Below are positions 51,001-60,975 of a stretch of 64,000 bases of DNA, piece after piece. The first letter of the stretch is position 1. Each line of letters opens with the position of its first letter. Made by a program: the position numbers and the translations under genes. This DNA comes from Paraclostridium tenue (GTDB taxonomy: Bacteria > Bacillota > Clostridia > Peptostreptococcales > Peptostreptococcaceae). Location of the stretch: contig NZ_JADPFO010000004.1 in assembly GCF_015668515.1 (NCBI RefSeq), positions 62,001 to 126,000 of the forward strand. The letters run 5' to 3'. Under the pieces are notes generated by a model that saw nothing but the letters and a program-made list of their open reading frames with translations, ran no database searches and had not been told where the DNA came from.

Positions 51001-52401
51001 ATGAAAATGTTAGATAATTTTTTAAAAAAAATTAATAAACCAGCTCCTGCGTTTAATCAGACGAAACTTGAAAAAGAAACTCCTAATGACAACTCCGATT
51101 CATCTAAGCCCAAAACTACATTTAATGATGTAGCTGGACTAGAAGAAGTCAAGGAAGAACTTTTTGAGATAGTAGATTTTATGAAAAGCCCTGATAAGTA
51201 TAAAAAAATGGGTGCTAAAATCCCTAAAGGTGTATTATTTTATGGACCTCCAGGCACAGGTAAAACATTACTTGCTTCAGCTATGGCTGGAGAAACAAAT
51301 GCATCTTTCTTTAACGTAACTGGCTCTGAGTTTGTAGAAAAATACGTTGGTGTGGGTGCAAAAAGGGTTAGAACATTATTTGAAAAAGCTCGAAAAGATG
51401 CCCCTAGTATAATATTTATAGATGAAATCGATGCTATAGGTGCAAAAAGACACTTAGAAAGTAATAACGAAAAAGACCAAACCTTAAATCAATTATTAGT
51501 TGAAATGGATGGGTTTAATAAAGATTCTAATATACTTATAGTCGGTTCAACAAATAGACTAGATTTATTAGATGATGCATTACTTAGACCTGGTAGATTT
51601 GATAGACACGTTCACATAGGAGATCCTAACTATCATACTAGATTAGAAATTTTAAAAGTTCATACTAAAAATAAGCCTATTGATGCCTCTGTAGACTTAG
51701 ATATATTAGCAAAAAAAACTCATGGATTTAATGGAGCGCATTTAGCAAACATAGCAAATGAAGCTGCAATCTTTGCAGTTAGAGATAGCAGTGAAACTAT
51801 AAATAGCCTTCATTTTGATAAAGCGATAGAAAGAGTTATAGCTGGACTTGAATCTAAAAATGCTAAACTTATAGAAAAGGAAAAACGTATAGTTTCTTAT
51901 CACGAAGCAGGCCACGCTCTTGTTAGTAATGCTCTTGGAATAAATCCAATACAAAAGATTTCTATAATACCTAGAGGTCAAGCTCTTGGATATGTTCTTC
52001 AACTACCAGATGAGGATAGATATATTTATACTAAAGATGAACTTTTAGGAAAAATAAAAATCTTACTTGCTGGTAAAGCTGCGGAAGAAATTATATTTGG
52101 ACATAAATCTACTGGTGCTAAAGACGACCTAAAAAAAGTAACAGATATCGCAACTCAAATGGTATGTGAATATGGTATGAGTAGTCTTGGCGCTATGACT
52201 ATAGACTCGAATCAAAAGAATTTCTTATCAAAGAAAATACAAGAAGAAACAACTAATATAATAAATAGTTGTTACGAAGAAACATTGAATCTTTTAAATT
52301 CTAGTTTAAATGATCTTCATTTAGTTTCACAACATTTATTTGATAAGGAAACTATGACTCACGAAGAACTTAAAGATATAATAAGAAAAGAATGTGTATA
52401 A
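51001..52401 (+). CDS. Soluble FtsH-like AAA+ zinc metalloprotease, without membrane segment
   Basis: The start is ATG 51001 with GAGGTG seven bases upstream (a TTG at 50995 is less likely). The 466-residue protein has AAA+ Walker A GPPGTGKT near residue 82, Walker B IIFIDEIDAIGAKR, the SRH with LLRPGRFDRHVHIG, and the zinc site HEAGH near residue 302 with a later DDLKKVTDIATQMV. It matches FtsH throughout, but the N-terminal 40 residues are hydrophilic (KKINKPAPAFNQ...), whereas FtsH normally has two membrane helices and about 600-650 residues. Probably a cytosolic paralogue. It converges on thrS. Confidence 0.93.
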   Translation: MKMLDNFLKKINKPAPAFNQTKLEKETPNDNSDSSKPKTTFNDVAGLEEVKEELFEIVDFMKSPDKYKKMGAKIPKGVLFYGPPGTGKTLLASAMAGETNASFFNVTGSEFVEKYVGVGAKRVRTLFEKARKDAPSIIFIDEIDAIGAKRHLESNNEKDQTLNQLLVEMDGFNKDSNILIVGSTNRLDLLDDALLRPGRFDRHVHIGDPNYHTRLEILKVHTKNKPIDASVDLDILAKKTHGFNGAHLANIANEAAIFAVRDSSETINSLHFDKAIERVIAGLESKNAKLIEKEKRIVSYHEAGHALVSNALGINPIQKISIIPRGQALGYVLQLPDEDRYIYTKDELLGKIKILLAGKAAEEIIFGHKSTGAKDDLKKVTDIATQMVCEYGMSSLGAMTIDSNQKNFLSKKIQEETTNIINSCYEETLNLLNSSLNDLHLVSQHLFDKETMTHEELKDIIRKECV

Positions 52402-52430
52402 AAAAAGTTAGCCCTAGGGCTAACTTTTTT
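52401..52430. terminator. Bidirectional terminator between the FtsH-like gene and thrS
   Basis: Perfect palindrome GTTAGCCCTAGGGCTAAC flanked by six A and six T, between convergent genes. Confidence 0.92.
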
Positions 52431-52437
52431 AAATTAA

Positions 52438-54357
52438 CTATGCTTGAATTACATTAGTTCTTTCTTCTACTTCTTTTAATACATTAGCTATAAATTCTTC
52501 AACATCCATAGCTCCCATTTCTCCGTTGTCTCTAGATCTTACAGATACTTTCTTTTCATTAAGCTCTTTTTCACCAACTATTAACATATAAGGAACCTTT
52601 TGAAGCTGAGCTTCTCTTATCTTATATCCTATTTTTTCTGCTCTATCATCAAGCTCTACTCTTATACCTTTATCAAATAATGCATTTCTAACTTCTTCAG
52701 CATAATCTTTGAATCTATCAGATACAAGTAATATCTTAGCTTGAACTGGAGATATCCAAGTTGGGAATTTACCAGCATAATGCTCTATTAATATACCTAT
52801 AAATCTTTCTATACTTCCTAATGCAACTCTGTGTATCATAACAGGTCTATGTTTCTCTCCATCTTCACCTATATAACTGATATCAAATCTTTGAGGTAAT
52901 TGCATGTCTAATTGTATAGTTCCACATTGCCAAGTTCTTCCTAAGCAATCTTTTAAGTGGAAGTCTATCTTAGGTCCATAGAATGCTCCATCTCCTTCGT
53001 TTATTACATAAGGTAGATTTAACTCTTCTAATGCTTCTCTTAATCCGTTTTCAGCAGCTTCCCATTCTTCATCAGTTCCCATTGAATCTTCTGGTCTAGT
53101 TGATAATTCTAGGTGATACTCAAATCCAAATGCAGAATACACTTTATCTATTAATGAAACAACACCTTTTATTTCATCTTTTATTTGATTTGGTAACATG
53201 AATATATGTGCATCATCTTGAGTAAATGCTCTAACTCTCTTAAGTCCATTTAAAGCTCCTGATAATTCATGTCTATGAACTCTACCTAATTCAGCAACTC
53301 TCATAGGGAAATCCTTATAAGAATGTTGTTTGAAGTTGTAGTATAACATACCACCTGGACAGTTCATTGGTTTTATAGCAAATTGTTGCTCATCTATATC
53401 TACAGTATACATATTTTCTTTATAGTGATACCAGTGACCTGAAGTCTCCCATAATTTTTGATTTAATATTATTGGAGTTTCTATTTCTACATATCCGTCT
53501 TTTCTGTGTAACTCTCTCCAGAATTTTAATAATTCATTTTTAAGTTCCATACCTTTTGGTAGGAATAATGGGAATCCTGGTCCTTCTTCTGGTATAAAGA
53601 ATAATTCTAATTCTCTACCTAATTTTCTATGATCTCTCTTCTTAGCTTCTTCTAATAAATGTAAATATGTTTCTAAATCTTTATTTTTTTCAAAAGATGT
53701 TCCATATATTCTTTGTAACATCTTGTTCTTTTCATCTCCACGCCAATAAGCTCCAGTTACATTTTGTAATTTAATAGCTTTAACTTTTTTAGTAGTTGGT
53801 AAGTGTGGTCCTCTACATAAATCTGTGAAATCACCTTGCTTGTAGAAAGATATTACTTCTCCTTCTGGTAATTCAGATATAAGTTCTACTTTATAGTTTT
53901 CCCCTTGCTCTTCCATTAATTTTATTGCTTCTTCTCTACTTAATTCAAATCTCTCTATCGCTAAATCTTCTTTAGCTATTTTTTTCATTTCAGCTTCTAT
54001 TTTTTCTAAATCTTCAGGAGTTAATCTATACTCTAAATCTATATCATAATAGAATCCATTTTCTATACTTGGCCCTATAGCTAATTTAGCTTCTGGGTAT
54101 AATCTCTTTATAGCTTGAGCTAACATGTGAGCTGATGTATGTCTAAATACATCCTTACCTTCTGCATCATCAAATTTAAATAAATTTAACTCACAATCTT
54201 CATTAACTTCAAAGTTTAACCCCACAACTTCTCCATTAACAGATGCAGCTACTATACTTCTAGCTAAACCTTCGCTTATAGACTTCGCTATATCCATAAC
54301 AGTTGTACCTTTAGCGTACTCCTTTACAGATCCGTCTTTTAAAGTAACTTTTATCAT
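52438..54357 (-). CDS. thrS: Threonyl-tRNA synthetase
   Basis: A 639-residue ThrS with N-terminal TGS domain (IKVTLKDGSVKEYAKGTTVMDIA), editing domain (HTSAHMLAQAI with catalytic His, YWRGDEKNKMLQRIYG), class II core (RVAELGRVHRHE, VALGSIERFIGILIEHYAG) and C-terminal anticodon domain. Standard length. It charges tRNA-Thr and is controlled by the T-box at 54396-54643. Confidence 0.98.
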   Translation of the reverse strand: MIKVTLKDGSVKEYAKGTTVMDIAKSISEGLARSIVAASVNGEVVGLNFEVNEDCELNLFKFDDAEGKDVFRHTSAHMLAQAIKRLYPEAKLAIGPSIENGFYYDIDLEYRLTPEDLEKIEAEMKKIAKEDLAIERFELSREEAIKLMEEQGENYKVELISELPEGEVISFYKQGDFTDLCRGPHLPTTKKVKAIKLQNVTGAYWRGDEKNKMLQRIYGTSFEKNKDLETYLHLLEEAKKRDHRKLGRELELFFIPEEGPGFPLFLPKGMELKNELLKFWRELHRKDGYVEIETPIILNQKLWETSGHWYHYKENMYTVDIDEQQFAIKPMNCPGGMLYYNFKQHSYKDFPMRVAELGRVHRHELSGALNGLKRVRAFTQDDAHIFMLPNQIKDEIKGVVSLIDKVYSAFGFEYHLELSTRPEDSMGTDEEWEAAENGLREALEELNLPYVINEGDGAFYGPKIDFHLKDCLGRTWQCGTIQLDMQLPQRFDISYIGEDGEKHRPVMIHRVALGSIERFIGILIEHYAGKFPTWISPVQAKILLVSDRFKDYAEEVRNALFDKGIRVELDDRAEKIGYKIREAQLQKVPYMLIVGEKELNEKKVSVRSRDNGEMGAMDVEEFIANVLKEVEERTNVIQA

Positions 54358-54395
54358 GTCTTTACCTCCTTAAAATTTTTGTATAAAATAAAAAA

Positions 54396-54643
54396 ACTCG
54401 GCCCATGAAAATCATGGGACGAGTATAATTCGCGGTTCCACCCAAGTTGGTATGTGATGTACATTACCCTCTTGTTGACTATAAGGTAGTCATCCGAGCA
54501 CTTTCACTTATTAAGCTACTAAACTCAGCTCCAAGGTAGTTTTCAAATAGTCATATTTAGATATACTTACAGCCTCTGATATATCCTCTCTGTAAATTGT
54601 TTCTATTTTACTCTTCCTTTTCATCGCTATATTATTTATAATT
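54396..54643 (-). promoter_or_regulatory. T-box riboswitch upstream of thrS (tRNA-Thr sensing)
   Basis: Minus-strand T-box TGGGTGGAACCGCG (54444-54431) precedes the terminator ACTCGTCCCATGA / TCATGGGCCGAGT (54424-54396) and a T-run. Stem I has AAAACTACCTTGGAG; aligned with the pheS leader, ACT is in the specifier position (threonine). ACC one codon over would also be threonine. Confidence 0.93.
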
Positions 54644-54649
54644 ATATAC

Positions 54650-54678
54650 ATTATAACAAATTCAATTCATTATGGCAA
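54650..54678 (-). promoter_or_regulatory. Promoter of thrS
   Basis: Minus-strand TTGCCA (54678-54673) and TATAAT (54655-54650), spacer 17 bp, immediately before the T-box leader. Confidence 0.75.
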
Positions 54679-54687
54679 CTAAAATTA

Positions 54688-55290
54688 TTATATAAATATA
54701 GTTATTATTCCTTGAACTATACCTATTAAAAATCCTAGTATCAATCCTAATAATTCTATATGTTTTAATTCATTGTCTGCAACACTCAAAATTATATTTT
54801 CTAATTCAATTAAATCTAAATCATTCACTTTATTTTCAACAATTTCTTGTATGTTAACTCTTTGATGAGCCTTTTGAACTATATCTTCACCTAACTCATT
54901 TATAGAATCATTTACTTCTTTCTCTATAATTTCATCTATATAGCCTTTTATAATTGATTTTATATAGCTAGGAATTAAAGCTGCCTTTTCATCAATTATA
55001 GTTCTAACTTTTTCTTTTATATACTCTACAGCCTTTTCTTTATCTTCCTCAGTTACCAAACCTTTAAGTATATCATCTAATGATACAAATTCATCTTGAA
55101 TTATCTCTCCTATTTTTACTGCTATTTCTTTTTTTCTCTTTGGTATTAACCCTATTATTTCTAAATTTAATATTGGAATTTTTATAGGATTTATTGGTCT
55201 AAACATAAGCTTTATAGCTAATTTATTTGTTATATATCCAATTATTCCTCCTATAATTCCCATAATAAGAATTATATATATATTGTTCAT
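54688..55290 (-). CDS. DUF445 family membrane protein
   Basis: A 200-residue protein with an N-terminal membrane helix (IYIILIMGIIGGIIGYITNKLAIKLMF) carrying the conserved GxITNxxAIKMLF-like signature of DUF445. A basic segment (GLIPKRKKEIAVKIGEII) and a charged helical middle part follow, with a C-terminal helix (LLGLILGFLIGIVQGIITIFI). Family members such as YheB have no established function. It stands alone between ytxC and thrS. Confidence 0.9.
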   Translation of the reverse strand: MNNIYIILIMGIIGGIIGYITNKLAIKLMFRPINPIKIPILNLEIIGLIPKRKKEIAVKIGEIIQDEFVSLDDILKGLVTEEDKEKAVEYIKEKVRTIIDEKAALIPSYIKSIIKGYIDEIIEKEVNDSINELGEDIVQKAHQRVNIQEIVENKVNDLDLIELENIILSVADNELKHIELLGLILGFLIGIVQGIITIFI

Positions 55291-55376
55291 TTTAAATATC
55301 TCCTTAACTATTTATTTAATAAGAAACAATATATATTTTATACTTTAATAAAATTTTTTCAATATATTTTTAATAT

Positions 55377-56183
55377 TTAAGACTTATTTGTCTCTTCTAC
55401 CTTTTCTTCAAATATTGCTTTTATCATATCAACTATTTCTCTGGATGAATTTGTTTTTAATGAGTCATATATAATTATACGATTCGGACACAAAGATAGT
55501 AATGTACTTATTAAAAAATCTTCATAATTTAAATTTTCTTTTATAAACATATTCATAAGTTCTTCATCATTTTCATTTTCTATTATGTTATCATTTTCAT
55601 CATATAGTATAAATGAATTATCTTTTCTTATATAAACTTTAAGTGTATCTATTTTTGTATCTTGAACTTGTGTAAAATATTTCAAAACATTTATAAACTC
55701 ATCATAATCTTTTTTCATAAGATATTCTTCTAATGCAATATCACCTATATTAGATACATAGTCTATTAATTCTCTCATTCTAAATCTAACAAATCCATCA
55801 ATATCTATACGATTATTATTCGATATATAATTGTTTAATTTATTAAATATCGATTCTCTAATCAACACCTCTTTTTTATCAAATATTTCTAAGGATTTAT
55901 CATATATACTAAATTCTTGTTCTTTATATATTTCACTATATGTCTTATGTATGTACTCTTTTAATATATTTTCTTTCATTACTTTCATTAAGAAACTTGT
56001 TATCTCTTTAACTACATCTAATCTTTTACTCTCATTTTCATCATCCATACTTATTTTAATTTCTATAAAATCTTTATTATATTTAATTTTATTTTTAAAT
56101 ATACTCGATTCTACAAATTCATTTGCAACTAATTCATATTTAGGTAATAAACTCAAATAAATCTCTTTATTATTCAAAGTCAT
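55377..56183 (-). CDS. YtxC-like sporulation-associated protein
   Basis: A protein of about 268 residues, all helical in appearance, with FVRFRMRELIDYVSNIGDIALEEYLMKKDYDEFINVLKYF and CPNRIIIYD, which I recognise from the YtxC family. YtxC genes in Bacillus and Clostridia are annotated as putative sporulation proteins without a known mechanism. The start overlaps the previous gene's stop (TGATG); the AAAGGAG site is too close to that ATG and better spaced for a TTG at 56177, so the true start may be two codons later. Confidence 0.85.
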   Translation of the reverse strand: MTLNNKEIYLSLLPKYELVANEFVESSIFKNKIKYNKDFIEIKISMDDENESKRLDVVKEITSFLMKVMKENILKEYIHKTYSEIYKEQEFSIYDKSLEIFDKKEVLIRESIFNKLNNYISNNNRIDIDGFVRFRMRELIDYVSNIGDIALEEYLMKKDYDEFINVLKYFTQVQDTKIDTLKVYIRKDNSFILYDENDNIIENENDEELMNMFIKENLNYEDFLISTLLSLCPNRIIIYDSLKTNSSREIVDMIKAIFEEKVEETNKS

Positions 56184-56947
56184 CACTCCTTTCTAGTCAT
56201 AAGAGGAATTATGGAACCTAAATCCAATAATCTTTCTTTACTTAAATTTACTATTTCCTTATTCTTTGATTTTAAAAATTTTTTAATATTTTCATAGTCG
56301 GGATGTTTTGTTATATCTCCAAAGAATGCAAGTTTGTCTTTGCTTATAAGGCCTGAGCAACCACCTATAAATCCATAATTCAATTCAAATAAATCTATAT
56401 TTTTAGATTGTATTAAAAGACAATCTATTCCATATTTTAAAACAGTTTTATATATACCCACATCAGATGTTATTATTGAATTTTCGTCAACTATACATAT
56501 AGAACACTTTGAATATCCTTGTTTTATATTTATCTTAGTTAATTTCTTCTTATTTATATAATCTAGAATTTTTTTATCTGTATGTTCAAAATTATGTATT
56601 GCATAATTTCCAAATATAGCTACGTTATACTGTATATTATGCGGATAATCTCTTTTTATATAACTGTCTCCTTTTAAAATATTAAATCCAAGTTTTTTTA
56701 AAATATTAAAGTAATATTCATAAACATTTGGTGCTACAACTATATTACCCTCTCCTAAATTACATATACTTATATCTGGATGATATTTTATAGCATTGTA
56801 ACATTCCTTACATTCTGTCGTTTTTATTATTTGTATATTTCTTTTTTTTAATTCTAGTTCCATATCGCAAGTAATTCTTTTATCTACCAATGCTAGACAT
56901 AAATCCTCATTAATTACAAAAGATTCGTGACTATATTTTTTATTCAT
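56183..56947 (-). CDS. DUF6873-type protein (guanidino-modifying-enzyme fold)
   Basis: A 254-residue protein with QGYSKCSICIVDENSIITSDVGIYK and GCSGLISKDKLAFFGDITKHPDY, a pattern I associate with the clostridial DUF6873/GME-fold family related in fold to arginine deiminases. No catalytic assignment is possible. Two cysteines at about 161 and 164 plus GGC near 216 are notable. It is translationally coupled to ytxC (TGATG junction). Confidence 0.75.
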   Translation of the reverse strand: MNKKYSHESFVINEDLCLALVDKRITCDMELELKKRNIQIIKTTECKECYNAIKYHPDISICNLGEGNIVVAPNVYEYYFNILKKLGFNILKGDSYIKRDYPHNIQYNVAIFGNYAIHNFEHTDKKILDYINKKKLTKINIKQGYSKCSICIVDENSIITSDVGIYKTVLKYGIDCLLIQSKNIDLFELNYGFIGGCSGLISKDKLAFFGDITKHPDYENIKKFLKSKNKEIVNLSKERLLDLGSIIPLMTRKE

Positions 56948-57023
56948 ATTTACCTTCCTTTATATTTATTTTATATAGTATTTTATTATATATACTTTGT
57001 TATACTATAACTATTTTTTCAAT

Positions 57024-57054
57024 AAAAAAATGGTAGCTAATGCTACCATTTTTA
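57024..57054 (-). terminator. Terminator of the nucleoside ABC transporter operon
   Basis: AAAAATGGTAGC-ATTA-GCTACCATTTTT on the minus strand with a T-run; the TAA of the last permease gene (57054-57052) lies in its ascending arm. Confidence 0.88.
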
Positions 57055-57987
57055 TCTTTCACCTTTTTTATATGGATTTCCAAGTGCCGCTGGCGCCTTA
57101 GAAGTTTTTATAAATAAAACTAATACTATTAATGTTATTATATACGGTATCATCGATAGTAAGTTTTCATTTATTTTAAACGGTAATTCTGGATTTCCAA
57201 AGAATACAGATAATGCTGTAGAGAATCCAAATAATAAACATGCACCCATAGCTCCTTGTGGTTTCCACTTACCAAATATAACAGCTGCCATAGCTATATA
57301 TCCTTGTCCTGAAATTAATGTAGGCCTAAACGAAGAAACTATAGCTAAACTCATAGATGCTCCCCCGAATCCTGCAAGTATACCTGAAGCTATTACTGCT
57401 ATATATCTAATACGAGCTACATTAACTCCAAGAGTATCCGCCGCACCTGGATGTTCTCCAACTGCTCTTATTCTAAGACCTAACTTAGTTTTATATAAAA
57501 CATACCATACTATAGCAACAAATATAAATGCTAAAAATACTGTTGCATATGTATTAAATATAGTATTTAATATACTTCCATCTGCAAATAAACCATCTAA
57601 AGGTCTTGGCATTTTATCTTCCATACTTATTGTAGGAGTCATAGTAGCACCATCAAATAACATCTTAGATGTAAATAATGCTACCCCTGGAGCAAGTAAG
57701 TTTATCGCAACTCCTGATATAGTATGATCTGCATTAAAACTTATAGTTGCAACAGCATGTATTAATGCAAATAATCCACCTGCTAAACCACCTATTAAAA
57801 ACGCTATCCACGGATTTCCTACTAAAACACCTGCAGCTGCTCCTGCAAATGCACCTATAGTCATCATACCTTCTAACCCTATATTAACTATACCTGAGTT
57901 TTCTGACAATACTCCACCTAACGCTGTAAATATAAGGGGTGTAGAGTACATTAAAGTTGTACTTAAAATTAAAGCTAAATCTTCCAT
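57052..57987 (-). CDS. ABC transporter permease, nucleoside/BMP type (second permease)
   Basis: A 311-residue BPD_transp_2 permease with 8-9 hydrophobic segments ([32 protein letters not shown] is the family signature, here PLIFTALGG...). It pairs with the 57987 permease to form the channel of a Bmp/Nup-type importer of nucleosides or related purines. Its ATG overlaps the upstream stop by one base (TAATG). Confidence 0.93.
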   Translation of the reverse strand: [311 protein letters not shown]

Positions 57988-59081
57988 TATTCAATTCCCC
58001 CTTGCTTTTTCTTATTCTTATATTTTATAAATAACATTCTTATAACACTACTTAAAGCTATAAAATAAACTATAGAACCTATAACTATATTTATTACTTC
58101 AGAAGGAGCTTGTATAGTTTGCATCTTTGTTCCACCATACTTAAGTGCTCCAAATAATATACCTGAGAATATAACTCCAATTGGATTACTATTCGCTATA
58201 AGAGCAACTGCTATACCATCAAATCCGTTACCTTCTGGTGCTGCAAGTACTGTTATATTATGAGTTACACCTAAAACTTGTACTGCACCCGCTAAAGCTG
58301 CAAGCCCTCCTGCTATAGCCATAGATTTAAATATAGATGATTTTATATTTATTCCTCCATATTCTGCTCCAAATTTATTGTATCCAACCCCTCTTAACTC
58401 ATATCCTAAAGTTGTTTTAAATAATACAAACGCTATTATAAATACTAATATTATTGCGATTACTATCCCCCAGTTAGCTTTAGTTGCTGGACCAATAAGT
58501 CCCGTTAACCAATCTATGCTTATACTAGCACTTTCATTTATTAAATGAGATGCTTCACTATTACCTTCTCTTAACCAAGGTTTCATTATCATATAATTAT
58601 TTAAATAAAATGCAATCCAGTTTAACATTATAGTCGATATAACTTCATTAACTCCAAACTTTGATTTCAAAAACCCTGCAAATCCACCCCAACAAGCTCC
58701 TGCCAAAGCTGCTGCTATTAAAGTAAGTGGTATATGTATTATTGCAGGTAAGTGAAGTCCATATCCTACTAAAGTTGCAGTTAATGCACCCACAATAAAT
58801 TGACCCTCTGCTCCTATATTGAATAAACCTGTTTTAAATGCAAAAGCTACTGAAAGTCCTGTTAATATAAGTGGAGTTGCTTTTATAAAAGTCCATACTA
58901 TATATTTAGGCTTACCAATTATACCATCAATCATTACAGAGTAAGCTTCTATAGGATTAAATCCTGATATTGCTAAAGCTATAGCTCCTACTATTAACCC
59001 AAGAAATATAGATATCAAAGAGAATACTATAGTATTATTAGCTAAAGATATCTTCCTTTTAGTCTTAGTATTATTACACAT
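57987..59081 (-). CDS. ABC transporter permease, nucleoside/BMP type (first permease)
   Basis: The start is ATG 59081, six bases after GGGAGGTG; it overlaps the ATPase stop by 8 bp. The 364-residue protein has about nine membrane segments and the signature ILTGLSVAFAFKTGLFNIGAEGQFIVGALTAT. It is larger than the second permease, as usual in this transporter family. Confidence 0.93.
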   Translation of the reverse strand: MCNNTKTKRKISLANNTIVFSLISIFLGLIVGAIALAISGFNPIEAYSVMIDGIIGKPKYIVWTFIKATPLILTGLSVAFAFKTGLFNIGAEGQFIVGALTATLVGYGLHLPAIIHIPLTLIAAALAGACWGGFAGFLKSKFGVNEVISTIMLNWIAFYLNNYMIMKPWLREGNSEASHLINESASISIDWLTGLIGPATKANWGIVIAIILVFIIAFVLFKTTLGYELRGVGYNKFGAEYGGINIKSSIFKSMAIAGGLAALAGAVQVLGVTHNITVLAAPEGNGFDGIAVALIANSNPIGVIFSGILFGALKYGGTKMQTIQAPSEVINIVIGSIVYFIALSSVIRMLFIKYKNKKKQGGIE

Positions 59082-60642
59082 TCTCTGCACCTCCCGCCAT
59101 CATAAATCCTAAAGTATTTTCATCAGCATCTTTTGCATCTACAATTCCAACTATTTTTCCTTCATATATTACTGCTATTCTATCTGATACATTCATAACT
59201 TCATCAAGTTCTAAAGAAACTAATAAAACTGCATTACCTTCATCTCTTTGATCAACCAATGCCTTGTGAACAAACTCTATAGCTCCAACATCCAAACCTC
59301 TTGTTGGTTGAGTTGCTATTAATAGTTGAGCTTTTCCTGTACTTTTTCTATCTACTCTTATATTGTCAACTTCCCTACCTATTATTACCTTTTGTTGGTT
59401 ACCACCAGATAGCGCTCTAGCTTTTAAAGTATAATCTGTTGGTCTTACATCAAATTCTTCTATTATATTCTGTGCATGTTTTTCTATTTCTTTGTTATTT
59501 AATACGCCTTTATTAGAAAATCTTTTTTCTTTGTATCTTTGAATTACTGCATTTTCTGCAACTGTAAAATCAAGTATAAGACCCCTTTTATGTCTATCTT
59601 CAGGTATATTTTTTATTCCTTTTTTAAAGATATCAATTGGTTTATTGTTGAATACTTCTTCACCATTTATTTTGATACTACCTGAGTCAGCTTTTCTTAA
59701 TCCAGTTAATATTTCCACCAATTCTGATTGACCATTACCATCAACCCCAGCTATTCCTAGTATTTCTCCAGCTCTTACTTCTAGTGATAAATCATCTAAT
59801 ACTTGTACTTTTCTGCTATCTTTAGCTTTTAAACCTTCAACTTTAAGTACTACATCCCCAACTTTAGCCTCTTGCTTATCAACTTTAAAGCTAACTTCTC
59901 TACCTACCATCATTGCAGCTAGCTCATCTTCTGAAGTTTCAGCAACTTTTACTGTTCCTATATATTTACCTCTTCTTATAATCGTACAATAATCTGCTGC
60001 TGCTTTTATTTCTTTTAATTTATGAGTTATTATTATAACTGACTTACCTTCTTTAGTTAAATTCCTTATTATTTGCATAAGTTCATTTATTTCTTGAGGC
60101 GTAAGTACTGCAGTAGGTTCATCTAATATTAATATATCTGCCCCTCTGTACAATGCTTTTAATATTTCTACTCTTTGTTGCATACCTACAGTTATATCTT
60201 CTACCTTTGCATTTGGATCAACATGTAATCCATACTTTTTAGATATGTCAATTACATCTTCTATAGCCTTTTTCATATCTATTACTCCAGTTCCCTTTGT
60301 AGGCTCTGTTCCTAGTATTATGTTTTGAGCAACTGTAAAAGGTTGTACTAACATGAAATGTTGATGAACCATACCAATTCCATGAGATATTGCAACATTT
60401 GGATTTGCCATCTCTACCTTCTCACCATTTATATATATCTCACCTGAAGTTTGATGATACAAACCATATAATATATTCATCAGTGTTGACTTCCCTGCTC
60501 CATTCTCTCCTAAAAGAGCATGTACTTCTCCCTTATGCACAGTCAAATTTATATTATCGTTAGCTATAAAGTTTCCAAATTTTTTAGTTATATTTTTCAT
60601 CTCTACAACTTTTCGACTGTAATCTACATTACTATTAACCAT
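59074..60642 (-). CDS. ABC transporter ATP-binding protein, nucleoside/BMP type
   Basis: A 522-residue double ATPase. The first domain has Walker A GENGAGKST near residue 44, signature VGMQQRVEILKALYRG and Walker B ILILDEPTAVLTP. The second has the degenerate P-loop GVDGNGQSEL and ALSGGNQQKVIIGRE with IATQPTRGLDVGA. This layout is typical for nucleoside and sugar importers. It is transcribed from its own promoter (60683-60711) after the terminator behind the binding-protein gene. Confidence 0.95.
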   Translation of the reverse strand: MVNSNVDYSRKVVEMKNITKKFGNFIANDNINLTVHKGEVHALLGENGAGKSTLMNILYGLYHQTSGEIYINGEKVEMANPNVAISHGIGMVHQHFMLVQPFTVAQNIILGTEPTKGTGVIDMKKAIEDVIDISKKYGLHVDPNAKVEDITVGMQQRVEILKALYRGADILILDEPTAVLTPQEINELMQIIRNLTKEGKSVIIITHKLKEIKAAADYCTIIRRGKYIGTVKVAETSEDELAAMMVGREVSFKVDKQEAKVGDVVLKVEGLKAKDSRKVQVLDDLSLEVRAGEILGIAGVDGNGQSELVEILTGLRKADSGSIKINGEEVFNNKPIDIFKKGIKNIPEDRHKRGLILDFTVAENAVIQRYKEKRFSNKGVLNNKEIEKHAQNIIEEFDVRPTDYTLKARALSGGNQQKVIIGREVDNIRVDRKSTGKAQLLIATQPTRGLDVGAIEFVHKALVDQRDEGNAVLLVSLELDEVMNVSDRIAVIYEGKIVGIVDAKDADENTLGFMMAGGAENV

Positions 60643-60682
60643 AGTTAACTATATCCCTCCTCTTTAAATAATTGCCAATTTC

Positions 60683-60711
60683 ATTATACTAAAAAATAAC
60701 ATTAATAACAA
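60683..60711 (-). promoter_or_regulatory. Predicted promoter for the ATPase-permease genes
   Basis: Minus-strand TTGTTA (60711-60706) and TATAAT (60688-60683), spacer 17 bp. The remaining 60712-60942 region between this promoter and the bmp terminator is AT-rich with no ORF or clear structure. Confidence 0.55.
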
Positions 60712-60942
60712 TTTAAATTTAATAATTAGTATGTAATATTTTAATTATATCACATACTTTTTGTTGTTTTTTGTTATAATTTGTAATTTTAAAATATAAT
60801 TTCAATATATTTATTACATATTATGACAATTATTCCTCTGTTTTAGGTTTAATAATGATATATTTTATAATTATAAATGATATTTAAATTTCATTTTACT
60901 TTTCATTTTATTTTTAATCTGCATATAATATTTTTGGTATAA

Positions 60943-60970
60943 AAAAAGACTAGCATATGCTAGCCTTTTT
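60943..60970 (-). terminator. Terminator between the binding-protein gene and the ABC ATPase gene
   Basis: AAAAAGGCTAGCA / TGCTAGTCTTTTT nearly palindromic stem with a T-run on the minus strand, directly after the binding-protein gene. It would allow the binding protein to be made in excess over the membrane components. Confidence 0.88.
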
Positions 60971-60975
60971 CATTA

